Positions 56,407 to 64,000 of a stretch of DNA of 64,000 nucleotides are shown piece after piece. The stretch is taken from positions 368 through 64,367 of the forward strand of contig NZ_SOFS01000032.1 in NCBI RefSeq assembly GCF_004402235.1, written 5' to 3'. The number at the start of each line of letters is the position of its first letter. Position 1 is the stretch's first letter. The position numbers were made by a program, and so were the translations under genes. This DNA comes from Cryobacterium glucosi (GTDB taxonomy: Bacteria; Actinomycetota; Actinomycetes; Actinomycetales; Microbacteriaceae). The notes beneath the pieces are model-generated. The model was not told where the DNA came from. It made no database searches and was given only the letters and a program-made list of their open reading frames with translations.

Positions 56407-56832
56407 TCACTCCGGCTCGCCGGTCCAGCCGAGGTTGCGGGCCACCCGCTCGAGGGTGGCCAGGGTCGTGGCGTAGTCGGCAGGGCTGACGTCCTGGGTC
56501 GCGGCATCCCGGTTCACCGATACGACCTCGGCGAGGCGCTGGTAGGCGAGCCTGCCGCGGTCGGTGATCGCGTACCCGGACTCCGACACCGTGACCCAGC
56601 CGCTCTCGACGAGTTCGGCGAGGTGTTCGACGACGGTCTCACCCTCGGTGTCGAGGAACGGGGCGACCCCGCTCGTGAGCTGCTCGACCGAGGCCGGTCC
56701 GCGGGACAGCATCCCGAGCAGCTGCCACTGCCGCCTCGTCACCCCGTGTTCCTCGAGGGTCGTCGCGAATTGCTCGTTGATCAGTTGGTCGACGAGTTTG
56801 AGCCAGTATCCGATCGGTCGCAGGTCAGTCAT
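56407..56832 (-). CDS. MarR family winged-helix regulator
   Basis: 141 aa. Winged helix at about 35-95 with TRRQWQLLGMLSRGPASVEQ and a wing LVESGWVTVSESGYAITDRG. TATCCT 6 nt before the ATG on the minus strand gives a leaderless start. The 81-bp inverted-repeat element lies directly upstream. Target unknown. Confidence 0.82.
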   Translation of the reverse strand: MTDLRPIGYWLKLVDQLINEQFATTLEEHGVTRRQWQLLGMLSRGPASVEQLTSGVAPFLDTEGETVVEHLAELVESGWVTVSESGYAITDRGRLAYQRLAEVVSVNRDAATQDVSPADYATTLATLERVARNLGWTGEPE

Positions 56833-56877
56833 ACCGACAGGATATTCACGGACCCGTCATCCGGATCGTTCTCTGAA

Positions 56878-56958
56878 CCAATTCGACGGAGATTGTGCCT
56901 CGCGCGGCCCGAAAACGGCCTGCAACGTACAATTCCGGCAGAATCTCCGTCGAATCGG
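56878..56958. repeat. 81-bp element with terminal inverted repeats
   Basis: CC-x-ATTCGACGGAGATT-x-TG at 56878-56897 is matched in inverted orientation at 56939-56958, with a perfect 14-bp core (56881-56894 and 56942-56955). Only 41 bp lie between the 20-bp ends; no ORF. Lies between metY and marR. Confidence 0.85.
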
Positions 56959-56979
56959 TCAGGGGTGCTGCGGTGCGGG

Positions 56980-58311
56980 TCAGGCGTTCGCGCGCGAGGC
57001 CTCGACTACGGCGCGGGCGGCGGCGAGCCCGTGCTCGAGGTCGGCCTTAAGGTCGGCGATGTTCTCGATGCCGACGGACAGGCGCACGAGGCCGGGGGTC
57101 ACGCCGCTCGTGAGCTGCTGCTCCGGCGTGAGCTGGGCGTGGGTTGTCGAGGCCGGGTGGATCACGAGCGAGCGGACGTCGCCGATGTTGGCCAGGTGGC
57201 TGAAGAGCTCGAGGTTGTCGACGAGCGCGCGGCCGGCATCCACCCCGCCCTTGAGCTCGAAGGAGACGACCGCGCCGACGCCCTTGGGCGCGTATTTGTT
57301 GGCGGTCGCATACCAGGGGCTCGACGGCAGGCCGGCGTAGTTGACCGAGGCGATGTCGGGGTGGCTCTCGAGCCATTCCGCGATGTCCTGGGCGTTCTGC
57401 ACGTGGCGCTCGATGCGCAGGCTCAGGGTCTCGATGCCCTGGATCAGCTGCCAGGCGCTCGCGGGGGCGATCGCGCTGCCGAGGTCCCTGAGCAACTGAA
57501 CGCGTGCCTTGATGATGTACGCGATGCCGTCGCCGACAGCGCCCGTGTAGCTGACGCCGTGGTAGGACGGGTCCGGCTCGGTGAGGCCGGGGAACTTCTC
57601 GACGTTCTTCGACCACTCGAAGGTGCCGCCGTCGACGATGACGCCGCCGATGATCGTGCCGTGGCCGCCGAGGAACTTGGTGGCGGAGTGGACGACGATG
57701 TCGGCGCCGTGTTCGAAGGGGCGGATCAGGTACGGGGTCGCGATGGTGCTGTCGACGATGAGCGGGACGCCGTTCTGGTGGGCGACGTCGGCGACGAGCG
57801 AGATGTCGAGCACGTTGATCTTGGGGTTGCCGATGGTCTCGGCGAAGAACAGCTTGGTGTTCGGGCGCACGGCGCGGGCCCACTCTGCTGCATCGTCCTG
57901 GTCCTCGACGAAGGTCGTCTCGATGCCGAGCTTGGCGAGGGTGTACTTGAAGAGGTTGTAGGTTCCGCCGTAGATCGAGCTCGAGGAGACGATGTGGTCG
58001 CCGGCCTGGGCGATGTTGAGCACGGCGAAGGTCGATGCGGCCTGGCCGGAGGCGAGCAGCAGCGCCGCCGTGCCGCCTTCGAGCGCGGCGATGCGCTCTT
58101 CGACGACGGCCTGGGTCGGGTTCATGATGCGGGTGTAGATGTTGCCGAACTCGGCGAGGGCGAAGAGGTTCTGGGCGTGCTGCGCGCTGTTGAACACGTA
58201 GGACGTGGTCTGGTAGATCGGGGTGGCGCGTGCGTTGGTGACCGGGTCGGGGTGCGCGCCAGAGTGCACCTGCTTGGTTTCGAACTGCCAGGCGGCCGCG
58301 TTGTCGCTCAT
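56980..58311 (-). CDS. metY: O-acetylhomoserine sulfhydrylase
   Basis: 443 aa PLP enzyme converting O-acetylhomoserine and sulfide to homocysteine. It has the Cys/Met-metabolism fold with the PLP lysine in HSATKFLGGHGT and QTTSYVFNSAQHAQNLF near the N-terminus. ATG 58311 follows GGGAG; a longer frame upstream is unlikely. Transcribed towards the inverted-repeat element and marR. Confidence 0.94.
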   Translation of the reverse strand: MSDNAAAWQFETKQVHSGAHPDPVTNARATPIYQTTSYVFNSAQHAQNLFALAEFGNIYTRIMNPTQAVVEERIAALEGGTAALLLASGQAASTFAVLNIAQAGDHIVSSSSIYGGTYNLFKYTLAKLGIETTFVEDQDDAAEWARAVRPNTKLFFAETIGNPKINVLDISLVADVAHQNGVPLIVDSTIATPYLIRPFEHGADIVVHSATKFLGGHGTIIGGVIVDGGTFEWSKNVEKFPGLTEPDPSYHGVSYTGAVGDGIAYIIKARVQLLRDLGSAIAPASAWQLIQGIETLSLRIERHVQNAQDIAEWLESHPDIASVNYAGLPSSPWYATANKYAPKGVGAVVSFELKGGVDAGRALVDNLELFSHLANIGDVRSLVIHPASTTHAQLTPEQQLTSGVTPGLVRLSVGIENIADLKADLEHGLAAARAVVEASRANA

Positions 58312-58366
58312 GAAGAACTCCCTGTAATCCGTGACGAGCGTGGACCGTCCATCGCTCTTGGGTGCG

Positions 58367-58396
58367 AGTTTAGGCACGCGCTCGCGGGGTCGGCAA
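58367..58396 (-). promoter_or_regulatory. metY promoter
   Basis: On the minus strand TTGCCG (58396-58391) and TAAACT (58372-58367) are spaced 18 bp, about 55 bp before metY. I see no riboswitch-like fold in the leader. Confidence 0.5.
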
Positions 58397-58407
58397 TGTC
58401 GCCGAAA

Positions 58408-58448
58408 CACGGCGTCATCTACGGGTGTGCCCCGGTCCGCCGCTCGTG
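58408..58448 (+). repeat. Direct repeat, left copy
   Basis: CACGGCGTCATCTAC, then GGGTGTGCCCCGG, ending CTCGTG. The right copy is at 59015-59066. The pair brackets two gene remnants. Confidence 0.75.
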
Positions 58449-58799
58449 TACACAGCGGGGTGGCTCAGTCACCTCGAGCTCAGCTGGCAGCTGCCCGAGG
58501 AGCGGGCGTTCTACGAGAGTCTGGCGGCGGACCGCCGGCTCATCCGGTACGACCGCGCCGGATGCGGCCTGTCGGCTCCGACGAGCCGGCCGCCGTCGAT
58601 GGACTTCGAGCTGGAGCAGCTCGCCGCGGTCGTCGCGAAGCTCGGTCCGGAGCCGTTCGACCTCATCGGCACGTCGATGGGTGCGCTGGTCGCTGTGGCG
58701 TGGGCGGCGGCGCATCCGGATACCGTGCGACGGCTGGTGCTCCACGGCGGCGCGTCCGTCGCCTGTGCGGAGACGCTCACGTCGATAGCGGATGGGTGA
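58425..58799 (+). pseudogene. Truncated alpha/beta hydrolase
   Basis: About 124 residues remain of an alpha/beta hydrolase. The sequence GPPLVYTAGWLSHLELSW, the strand RLIRYDRAGCGLSAP and the nucleophile elbow IGTSMGALVAVAWA are intact. The protein stops soon after LHGGASVACAETL, losing the catalytic Asp and His half. The N-terminal oxyanion-loop residues before GPPL are also missing. The frame is broken at its fusion to a thioesterase fragment. Confidence 0.7.
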
Positions 58800-58975
58800 C
58801 GGGAGTCGCCCGCCCGATCCATCTCGGTGCACGAGTCCAGGTCTGGGAGGTGAGGATCAGCGACGGCCGCGACCGTCTCGTCTGCGTTTCGCGGTGCACG
58901 CTCGCGGTGATCGACAGGCCGAGCGACTACGTATCACCGCAGCTGCGCCCCTCGAGGAGCGGATCGCCGAACTGA
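58778..58975 (+). pseudogene. C-terminal fragment of a PaaI-type hotdog thioesterase
   Basis: In another frame, continuing directly from the hydrolase remnant, residues SGWVTGVARPIHLGARVQVW and RLVCVSRCTLAVIDRP match the C-terminal half of PaaI-like thioesterases. No N-terminal half or start is present, so I treat it as a remnant joined by deletion. Confidence 0.65.
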
Positions 58976-59014
58976 GCGCGCAGGCGAGCGATGGCCGGGC
59001 GAACGACAGGGACG

Positions 59015-59066
59015 CACGGCGTCATCTACCGGGTGTGCCCCGGGTGTGCCCCGACCGCTGCTCGTG
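59015..59066 (+). repeat. Direct repeat, right copy
   Basis: CACGGCGTCATCTAC, then CGGGTGTGCCC written twice, ending CTCGTG. Compared with the left copy it carries an 11-12 bp internal duplication. Confidence 0.75.
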
Positions 59067-59082
59067 CCGCCAGAATAGGACC

Positions 59083-59886
59083 ATGGCAAACAAGCGAGTT
59101 GTAGTGACCGGTGCGAGTTCGGGAATCGGGGCGGCCACGGTGCGACTGTTCCGGGCCCACGGCTGGGACGTCGTCGGCGTGGCCCGGCGTGCCGACCGGC
59201 TCGCGGCCCTCGCAGCGGAAACCGGCGCCGATGTCTTCACGGCCGACCTGACGGTGCAGGCGGACGTCGACGCCCTCCGCGACTTTCTCGCGGCATCCGG
59301 CCCCGTGCACGCCCTCGTGAACAACGCCGGCGGTGCCCGCGGCCTCGACAGCGTCGAGACCGCCCCTGTCGAAGACTGGGCCTGGATGTTCGAGATCAAT
59401 GTGCTCGCGGTCAAGCGGGTCACGAGTGCCGTGCTCCCGCTGCTGCGGGAGACACTCCGAGAGGAGGCCGCAGGCCTCCGCACGGATGCCGCTGGCAGCG
59501 CGGACATCGTCACGGTCACCTCCATCGCCGGGCACGTCGCGTACCTCGGCGGTGGCGGATACAACGCCGCCAAGTTCGCGGCCCACGCCCTCGTGGAGGT
59601 GCTGCGGCTCGAGCTCAACGGCGAGCCGATCCGGGTGATCGAGATCGCGCCCGGCATGGTCAAGACCGAGGAATTCGGCCTCGTCCGCTTCGGCGGCGAC
59701 ACGGAAAAGGCCGCTGCCGCATACGCCGGCGTGGAGCACCCGCTCACCGCGGAGGACATCGCCGAGACGATCGTGCTGAGCGTCGAACTGCCCGCCCACG
59801 TCAACCTCGACCTGATCACGGTCAAGCCCGTCGCTCAGGCGGCCCCGACGCGCGTCGCGCGCGGCCCCCTCGTCCCGAAGGACTGA
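59083..59886 (+). CDS. Short-chain dehydrogenase/reductase (YdfG-like)
   Basis: 267 aa classical SDR. Cofactor motif TGASSGIG (9-16), NNAG, then the catalytic Ser (TSIAGHVAY) and Tyr-x3-Lys in YNAAK. Resembles NADP-dependent serine/3-hydroxy acid dehydrogenases; substrate not certain. ATG 59083, with CAGAAT 6 nt upstream as a weak leaderless -10. Convergent with actP across a palindromic repeat. Confidence 0.9.
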   Translation: MANKRVVVTGASSGIGAATVRLFRAHGWDVVGVARRADRLAALAAETGADVFTADLTVQADVDALRDFLAASGPVHALVNNAGGARGLDSVETAPVEDWAWMFEINVLAVKRVTSAVLPLLRETLREEAAGLRTDAAGSADIVTVTSIAGHVAYLGGGGYNAAKFAAHALVEVLRLELNGEPIRVIEIAPGMVKTEEFGLVRFGGDTEKAAAAYAGVEHPLTAEDIAETIVLSVELPAHVNLDLITVKPVAQAAPTRVARGPLVPKD

Positions 59887-59934
59887 CCCGCGGCATCCGC
59901 TGGCCCGGCCAGACCCGGCCCGTGAACCGCACTC

Positions 59935-59978
59935 TTCCGGTCGAGAGTCACCCGTGGAGCGGGAACTCTCGACCGGAA
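59935..59978. repeat. Dispersed palindromic repeat, copy 2
   Basis: Same 14-bp arms, 16-nt spacer length and AAGGTA flank as the copy at 32163-32206. Located 13 bp beyond the actP stop. Confidence 0.9.
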
Positions 59979-59991
59979 AGGTAACTGCGGG

Positions 59992-61617
59992 CTAGTGCTC
60001 GACGGCCTTCTCGGCGCCGTGGCCGGTGAGGGAGCGGACTGACATCTCGGCGGCGAGGAGAGGGTCCTCCTTGCGGGTGCTCGTGACGGAGCCGAGCCAG
60101 CCGAGGAAGAAGCCGATCGGGATCGAGACGATGCCGGGGTTGCTGAGCGGGAACCACGCGAAGTTGACCCCAGCGCCGAACATCGACGTCGGCGTGCCGG
60201 AGAACACCGGGGAGAAGATGATCAGGATCATCGCAGCGGCGAGGCCGCCGTACATGCTCCAGACCGCTCCGCGGGTGGTGAAGCCGCGCCAGAACAGTGA
60301 GTAGAGGATCGTCGGGAGGTTCGCGCTCGCCGCGACGGCGAAGGCGAGCGCCACGAGGAACGCGATGTTCTGGCCCTGCACGCCGATGCCGCCCGCGATC
60401 GCGAGGATGCCGATCACGATGACGGTGCGGCGGGCGACCTTCACTTCGCTGTCCGGGTCGCCCTTGCCCTTCTTGATCACGCTCATGTAGATGTCGTGCG
60501 CGAACGAGGTCGCCGCGGTGATCGTGATGCCGGCGACGACCGCAAGGATCGTCGCGAAGGCGATCGCCGAGATGAAGCCGAGCAGGAGCGGTCCTCCGAG
60601 CGCGAGCGAGAGGAGCGGCGCCGCGGAGTTGACCCCGCCGGGAGCCGCCGCGATGACGTCCGCGCCGACGAGCGCCGCTGCGCCGAAGCCGAGCACGAGG
60701 GTGAAGAGGTAGAACGCGCCGATGAGCCAGATCGCCCAGACCACGGAACGACGGGCCTCCTTGGCGCTCGGGACCGTGTAGAAGCGCATCAGCACGTGCG
60801 GCAGGCCCGCGGTGCCGAGGACGAGCGCGATCGCGAGGGAGATGAAGTCGAGCGGATTGTGCCCGTACTTGAGCCCCGGCACGAGGATGGCCTCAGCGGG
60901 CTTGCTGATCGAGGCCGCGACGGCAGAGTCGAGCAGTCCGGAGAAGTTGAAGCCGTTGATCGCGAGCACCCAGATCGTCATCCCGAGGGCTCCGATGATC
61001 AGGAGGAACGCCTTGATGATCTGGACCCAGGTGGTGCCCTTCATCCCGCCGATGAGCACGTAGAGGATCATCAGGCCGCCGACAACGACGACGACGACCG
61101 ACTGGCCGAGCTTGTCGTTGATGCCGAGCAGCAGCGACACGAGGCCGCCGGCGCCGGCCATCTGGGCGAGGAGGTAGAAGAAGCACACGGCGAGGGTCGT
61201 CGTGGCTGCCGCGACCCTGACCGGGCCCTGCTTGAGCCGGAACGAGAGCACGTCGGCCATCGTGTACTTGCCGGTGTTGCGCATCAGCTCTGCGACGAGC
61301 AGCAGCGCAACGAGCCACGCGACGAGGAACCCGATCGAGTACAGGAAGCCGTCGTACCCGCTGATCGCGATCGCTCCGACGATGCCGAGGAAGGACGCCG
61401 CCGAGAGGTAGTCTCCCGCGATCGCGAAGCCGTTCTGCGGTCCGGTGAAGGACCGGCCGCCGGTGTAGTAGTCCGCGGCGGAACGGTTGTTGCGGCCGGC
61501 CCGGATCACGACGATCAGGGTGACGGCCACGAAGGCGAGGAAGATCGAGATGTTCAGGACGGGGTTGGTCTCCGTGGCCTTCACGGCGGTCTGGACGATC
61601 ATGGCGCCGGCGCTCAT
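59992..61617 (-). CDS. actP: Cation/acetate symporter (solute:sodium symporter family)
   Basis: 541 aa with about 13 membrane segments. The SSS signatures DYYTGGRSFTGPQNGFAIAG and GTAGLPHVLMRFYTVP are present. Imports acetate and related short-chain acids in relatives. ATG 61617 overlaps the DUF485 stop (ATGA), and an acyl-CoA synthetase gene lies upstream on the same strand, so uptake and activation are linked. Confidence 0.93.
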   Translation of the reverse strand: MSAGAMIVQTAVKATETNPVLNISIFLAFVAVTLIVVIRAGRNNRSAADYYTGGRSFTGPQNGFAIAGDYLSAASFLGIVGAIAISGYDGFLYSIGFLVAWLVALLLVAELMRNTGKYTMADVLSFRLKQGPVRVAAATTTLAVCFFYLLAQMAGAGGLVSLLLGINDKLGQSVVVVVVGGLMILYVLIGGMKGTTWVQIIKAFLLIIGALGMTIWVLAINGFNFSGLLDSAVAASISKPAEAILVPGLKYGHNPLDFISLAIALVLGTAGLPHVLMRFYTVPSAKEARRSVVWAIWLIGAFYLFTLVLGFGAAALVGADVIAAAPGGVNSAAPLLSLALGGPLLLGFISAIAFATILAVVAGITITAATSFAHDIYMSVIKKGKGDPDSEVKVARRTVIVIGILAIAGGIGVQGQNIAFLVALAFAVAASANLPTILYSLFWRGFTTRGAVWSMYGGLAAAMILIIFSPVFSGTPTSMFGAGVNFAWFPLSNPGIVSIPIGFFLGWLGSVTSTRKEDPLLAAEMSVRSLTGHGAEKAVEH

Positions 61618-61970
61618 TTCTGCTCCATCTTTTCGAGCTCTGCGCGGAGCGCTGCGCCCATCGGGTCGAGGGTCTTGTTCGAGAAGGACACGTACCACAT
61701 GGTGATCGCGAAGGTCGTGACGAACTGGCCGAGGCCGAGCACGAGGCCGAGGTTGACCGATCCGACGACCGGGATGGCCATCACGGCGGGCAGGTAGGCG
61801 GCGACGAGCACGAACCCGAAGTACCAGACCAGGAAGAACACGGCGAGCGGGATCACGAACCGGTTCCTCCTCCTCTTCAGCTCGAGGAAGCGGGGCGATT
61901 GGGCGAAAGCGACGTAGTCGATCGACGACGGCGTCGCTCCCGGTCGTGCATCTCTCAGTGATTCCGTCAT
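61614..61970 (-). CDS. DUF485 domain membrane protein
   Basis: 118 aa with two membrane segments (about 40-62 and 75-98). The DUF485 pattern SPRFLELKRRRNRFVIPLAV is clear. Such proteins (YjcH in E. coli) are encoded with ActP and probably act as accessory subunits. ATG 61970 follows AAAGGAG. Confidence 0.9.
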   Translation of the reverse strand: MTESLRDARPGATPSSIDYVAFAQSPRFLELKRRRNRFVIPLAVFFLVWYFGFVLVAAYLPAVMAIPVVGSVNLGLVLGLGQFVTTFAITMWYVSFSNKTLDPMGAALRAELEKMEQK

Positions 61971-62028
61971 GGGGGCTCCTTTGCTCCGGTGAGGATGGTG
62001 CTGGGTAGTGCGGTCTGGGGGAGAGGAT

Positions 62029-63996
62029 TCAGCTGGTGTGGGCGGTGCCGTGCACGGCGAGCTTGAGCGCGTCGAGCACGGCAGGGTCCTCGATCGTCGG
62101 GGGAACCGTGTACGGCTCGCCGTCGACGATCTGGCGGATCGTCTTGCGCAGGATCTTGCCAGAGCGGGTCTTCGGCAACCGGTCGAGGATCGTCACGTCA
62201 CGGAAGGCGGCGACCGGGCCGACGTGCTCGCGCACGAGTCCGACGAGTTCCTTGGCGAGGGTGTCGTGGTCGATCGTCGCCCCGGCCTTGAGCGTCACGA
62301 AGCCCGCGGCGCGCTGGCCCTTGAGCGGGTCGTGCACTCCGAGCACGGCGCACTCCGCGACCGACGGATGCAGGGTGAGTACCTCCTCGAGGGATCCGGT
62401 CGACAGTCGGTGCCCGGCCACGTTGATCACGTCGTCGGTGCGGCCCATCACGTAGAGGTAGCCGTCGGCGTCGAAATGGCCGGAGTCGCCCGTCGCATAG
62501 TAGCCGGGGAAGGCGGAGAGATAGGCGCTCGCATACCGCTCCGCGCTGCCCCAGACACCGAGCAGGGTTCCGGGCGGAAGCGGCAGGCGGATGGCGATGT
62601 TGCCCTCCTTGCCGACCTTCGTCACGGGCCGGCCCTTCGAGTCGAGGATCTCGATGGCGTAGCCCGCGACCGGGAACGTCGCCGATCCCGGCTTGGTCGG
62701 AACTTCCTCGATGCCGCGCGGGTTCGCGCAGATCGCCCAGCCTGTCTCGGTCTGCCACCAGTGGTCGATCACCGGGCAGTGCAGCCCGTCGTTCGCCCAG
62801 TGGTACGTCTCGGGGTCGAGTCGTTCCCCGGCGAGGAAGAGGCCGGTCAGGCTCGAGACGTCGTACTTCTGCAGCTCGGCGAGCTCGGGGTCGACCCGGC
62901 GGATGGCCCGGATCGCGGTCGGGGCGGTGAAGAGCACGGTGACCTTGTAGTCCTCGACGACCCGCCAGAAGGCGCCGGCGTCGGGGGTGCCGATCGGCTT
63001 GCCCTCATAGATGACGGTCGTCGCCCCGACGAGGAGCGGCGCGTAGACGATGTAGGAGTGCCCGACGACCCAGCCGACGTCCGAGGCCGCCCAGAAGACG
63101 TCTCCGGGCCCCGCGGCGTAGATGTTGCGCATCGACCAGGCGAGCGCGACGGCGTGTCCGCCGTTGTCGCGCACGATGCCCTTCGGATTCCCGGTCGTTC
63201 CCGAGGTATAGAGGATGTACAGCGGGTCCTCAGAGCGGAGGCTCACGGGTTCGGCAGGGGTCGCGGCATCCTCTTCGGTCGCCCAGTCGAGCCAGGTGAC
63301 GGCGTCCGTGCCCGTGTCCGTGTCCGTGCCCGCGACGGCGTAGTCCGACGCGCTCCCGGGGATCGACTCGCGGTCCCGCACGATGACGGTGCGGACCGAA
63401 CCCTGCGACCGGTCAAGAGCCTTCTTCACGAGCGGCAGGTATTCGACGACGCGGCCGGGCTCGAGCCCGCCCGACGCGGTCACGATCACGGTGGGCCGGG
63501 CGTCGTCGATCCGCACGGCGAGTTCGCTCGCCGCGAAGCCGCCGAAGACCACGGAGTGCACGGCGCCGATCCTGGCGCACGCGAGCATGGCCACGATCGC
63601 CTCCGGGATCATCGGCAGGTAGACGATCACCCGGTCGCCGACGCCGACGCCCTGGGCGCGCAGCACCCCGGCGAACCGGGAGACGCGGTCGAGCAGCCGG
63701 CTGTAGCTGATGCTGACCCGGGTGCCGCTCATCGCGGAGTCGTAGATGACCGCGGCCTGGTCGCCGCGGCCGGCGAGCACGTGCCGGTCGAGGGCGTTGT
63801 AGCTCGTGTTGAGCTCGCCGTCCGGGAACCAGCGCCAGGTCCCGGGCTCGCGCTCCTCGAGCGCGGTGCGCGGGGGCACGGTCCAGTCGATGAAGGCGGA
63901 TGCCTCGAGCCAGAAGTCGGCGCGGGTCGCGGCATCCGTCGAGCGCAGCCAGGAGTCGCGGTAGCTCCCCGCCGTGCCTGTCGCTGTGTATGTCAC
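62029..63996 (-). CDS. Acyl-CoA synthetase, acetyl/propionyl-CoA synthetase family
   Basis: 655 aa AMP-forming synthetase. Motifs: YTSGTTGNPKGIV (P-loop), WWQTETGWAI, YYATGDSGHFDADGYLYVMGR, and SGKILRKTIR with the regulatory lysine. The sequence GLFLAGERLDPETYHWA fits PrpE/ACSS3-type propionyl-CoA synthetases more than Acs. A TDTDTGTD stretch is encoded by 6-bp repeats (about 63305-63333). The GTG at 63996 is 4 bp from the window edge, so the true start may lie outside. Confidence 0.88.
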   Translation of the reverse strand: MTYTATGTAGSYRDSWLRSTDAATRADFWLEASAFIDWTVPPRTALEEREPGTWRWFPDGELNTSYNALDRHVLAGRGDQAAVIYDSAMSGTRVSISYSRLLDRVSRFAGVLRAQGVGVGDRVIVYLPMIPEAIVAMLACARIGAVHSVVFGGFAASELAVRIDDARPTVIVTASGGLEPGRVVEYLPLVKKALDRSQGSVRTVIVRDRESIPGSASDYAVAGTDTDTGTDAVTWLDWATEEDAATPAEPVSLRSEDPLYILYTSGTTGNPKGIVRDNGGHAVALAWSMRNIYAAGPGDVFWAASDVGWVVGHSYIVYAPLLVGATTVIYEGKPIGTPDAGAFWRVVEDYKVTVLFTAPTAIRAIRRVDPELAELQKYDVSSLTGLFLAGERLDPETYHWANDGLHCPVIDHWWQTETGWAICANPRGIEEVPTKPGSATFPVAGYAIEILDSKGRPVTKVGKEGNIAIRLPLPPGTLLGVWGSAERYASAYLSAFPGYYATGDSGHFDADGYLYVMGRTDDVINVAGHRLSTGSLEEVLTLHPSVAECAVLGVHDPLKGQRAAGFVTLKAGATIDHDTLAKELVGLVREHVGPVAAFRDVTILDRLPKTRSGKILRKTIRQIVDGEPYTVPPTIEDPAVLDALKLAVHGTAHTS

Positions 63997-64000
63997 TGTG

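Noticed and set aside
58312-58370. SAM-type riboswitch before metY
   Set aside because: The leader is about 55 nt and shows no conserved multi-helix pattern.
56623-58788. 721-codon frame antisense to metY
   Set aside because: Low-complexity Asp/Gly/Arg sequence; metY is clearly coded on the other strand.
63305-63333. 6-bp repeat in the acyl-CoA synthetase as a phase-variation switch
   Set aside because: The unit is a multiple of three, so changes would only add or remove two residues.

Overview
The window is high-GC chromosomal DNA of an actinobacterium, most likely a member of the Microbacteriaceae (inference). This rests on the block mtrA-mtrB-lpqB-comF-hpf-secA, on WhiB, CarD and RsrA/SigR proteins, on a fused 2-oxoglutarate decarboxylase (Kgd), and on many leaderless starts in which a TANNNT -10 box sits 6-8 nt before ATG/GTG. 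Gene order from mtrA to whiB broadly parallels the Mycobacterium tuberculosis mtrA to whiB1 region. No rRNA, tRNA, CRISPR array, prophage or complete IS element was seen.

Layout. 1-7.4 kb: an RDD/SpoIIM pair and a minus-strand MoxR-DUF58 membrane operon. 7.5-16.3 kb: the MtrAB-LpqB envelope-signalling operon, ComF, the ribosome hibernation factor and SecA, closed by a 26-bp-stem bidirectional terminator. 16.4-22.3 kb: an MFS drug exporter with a divergent TetR gene, an Rv3235-like protein, a small HTH protein and an orphan CpaB/CpaE (Tad-like) pair. 22.3-32 kb: DUF5671 membrane genes, pdtaS, whiB, the aroA-rsgA-bcp operon and the redox switch sigR-rsrA. 32-40.3 kb: kgd, guaB1 and two CNNM/CorC-type transporters. 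40.3-48.6 kb: VOC protein, old yellow enzyme, nnrD, a polar amino-acid ABC transporter, a GT87-like membrane protein and an MFS transporter. 48.7-53.6 kb: a two-component operon with an extra membrane protein and a DUF4389 protein. 53.8-59.9 kb: metX and metY flanking TetR, CarD and MarR genes, then a patch of gene remnants and an SDR. 60-64 kb: acetate symporter, DUF485 protein and acyl-CoA synthetase.

The most interesting signal is the leader of the corC-like operon at 37.63-37.78 kb. A promoter drives a 41-codon ORF beginning Met-Asp-Asp-Pro-Pro-Pro. A perfect 9-bp hairpin followed by TTTT lies inside that ORF, and the ORF overlaps the transporter start codon, which has no Shine-Dalgarno sequence. 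This looks like a translation-dependent attenuator, possibly Mg2+-responsive. Other notable items are two copies of a 44-bp palindromic repeat, an 81-bp element with terminal inverted repeats, a SigR-type autoregulatory promoter with a second internal promoter and start, and several 14- and 17-bp tandem repeats in or beside gene ends.
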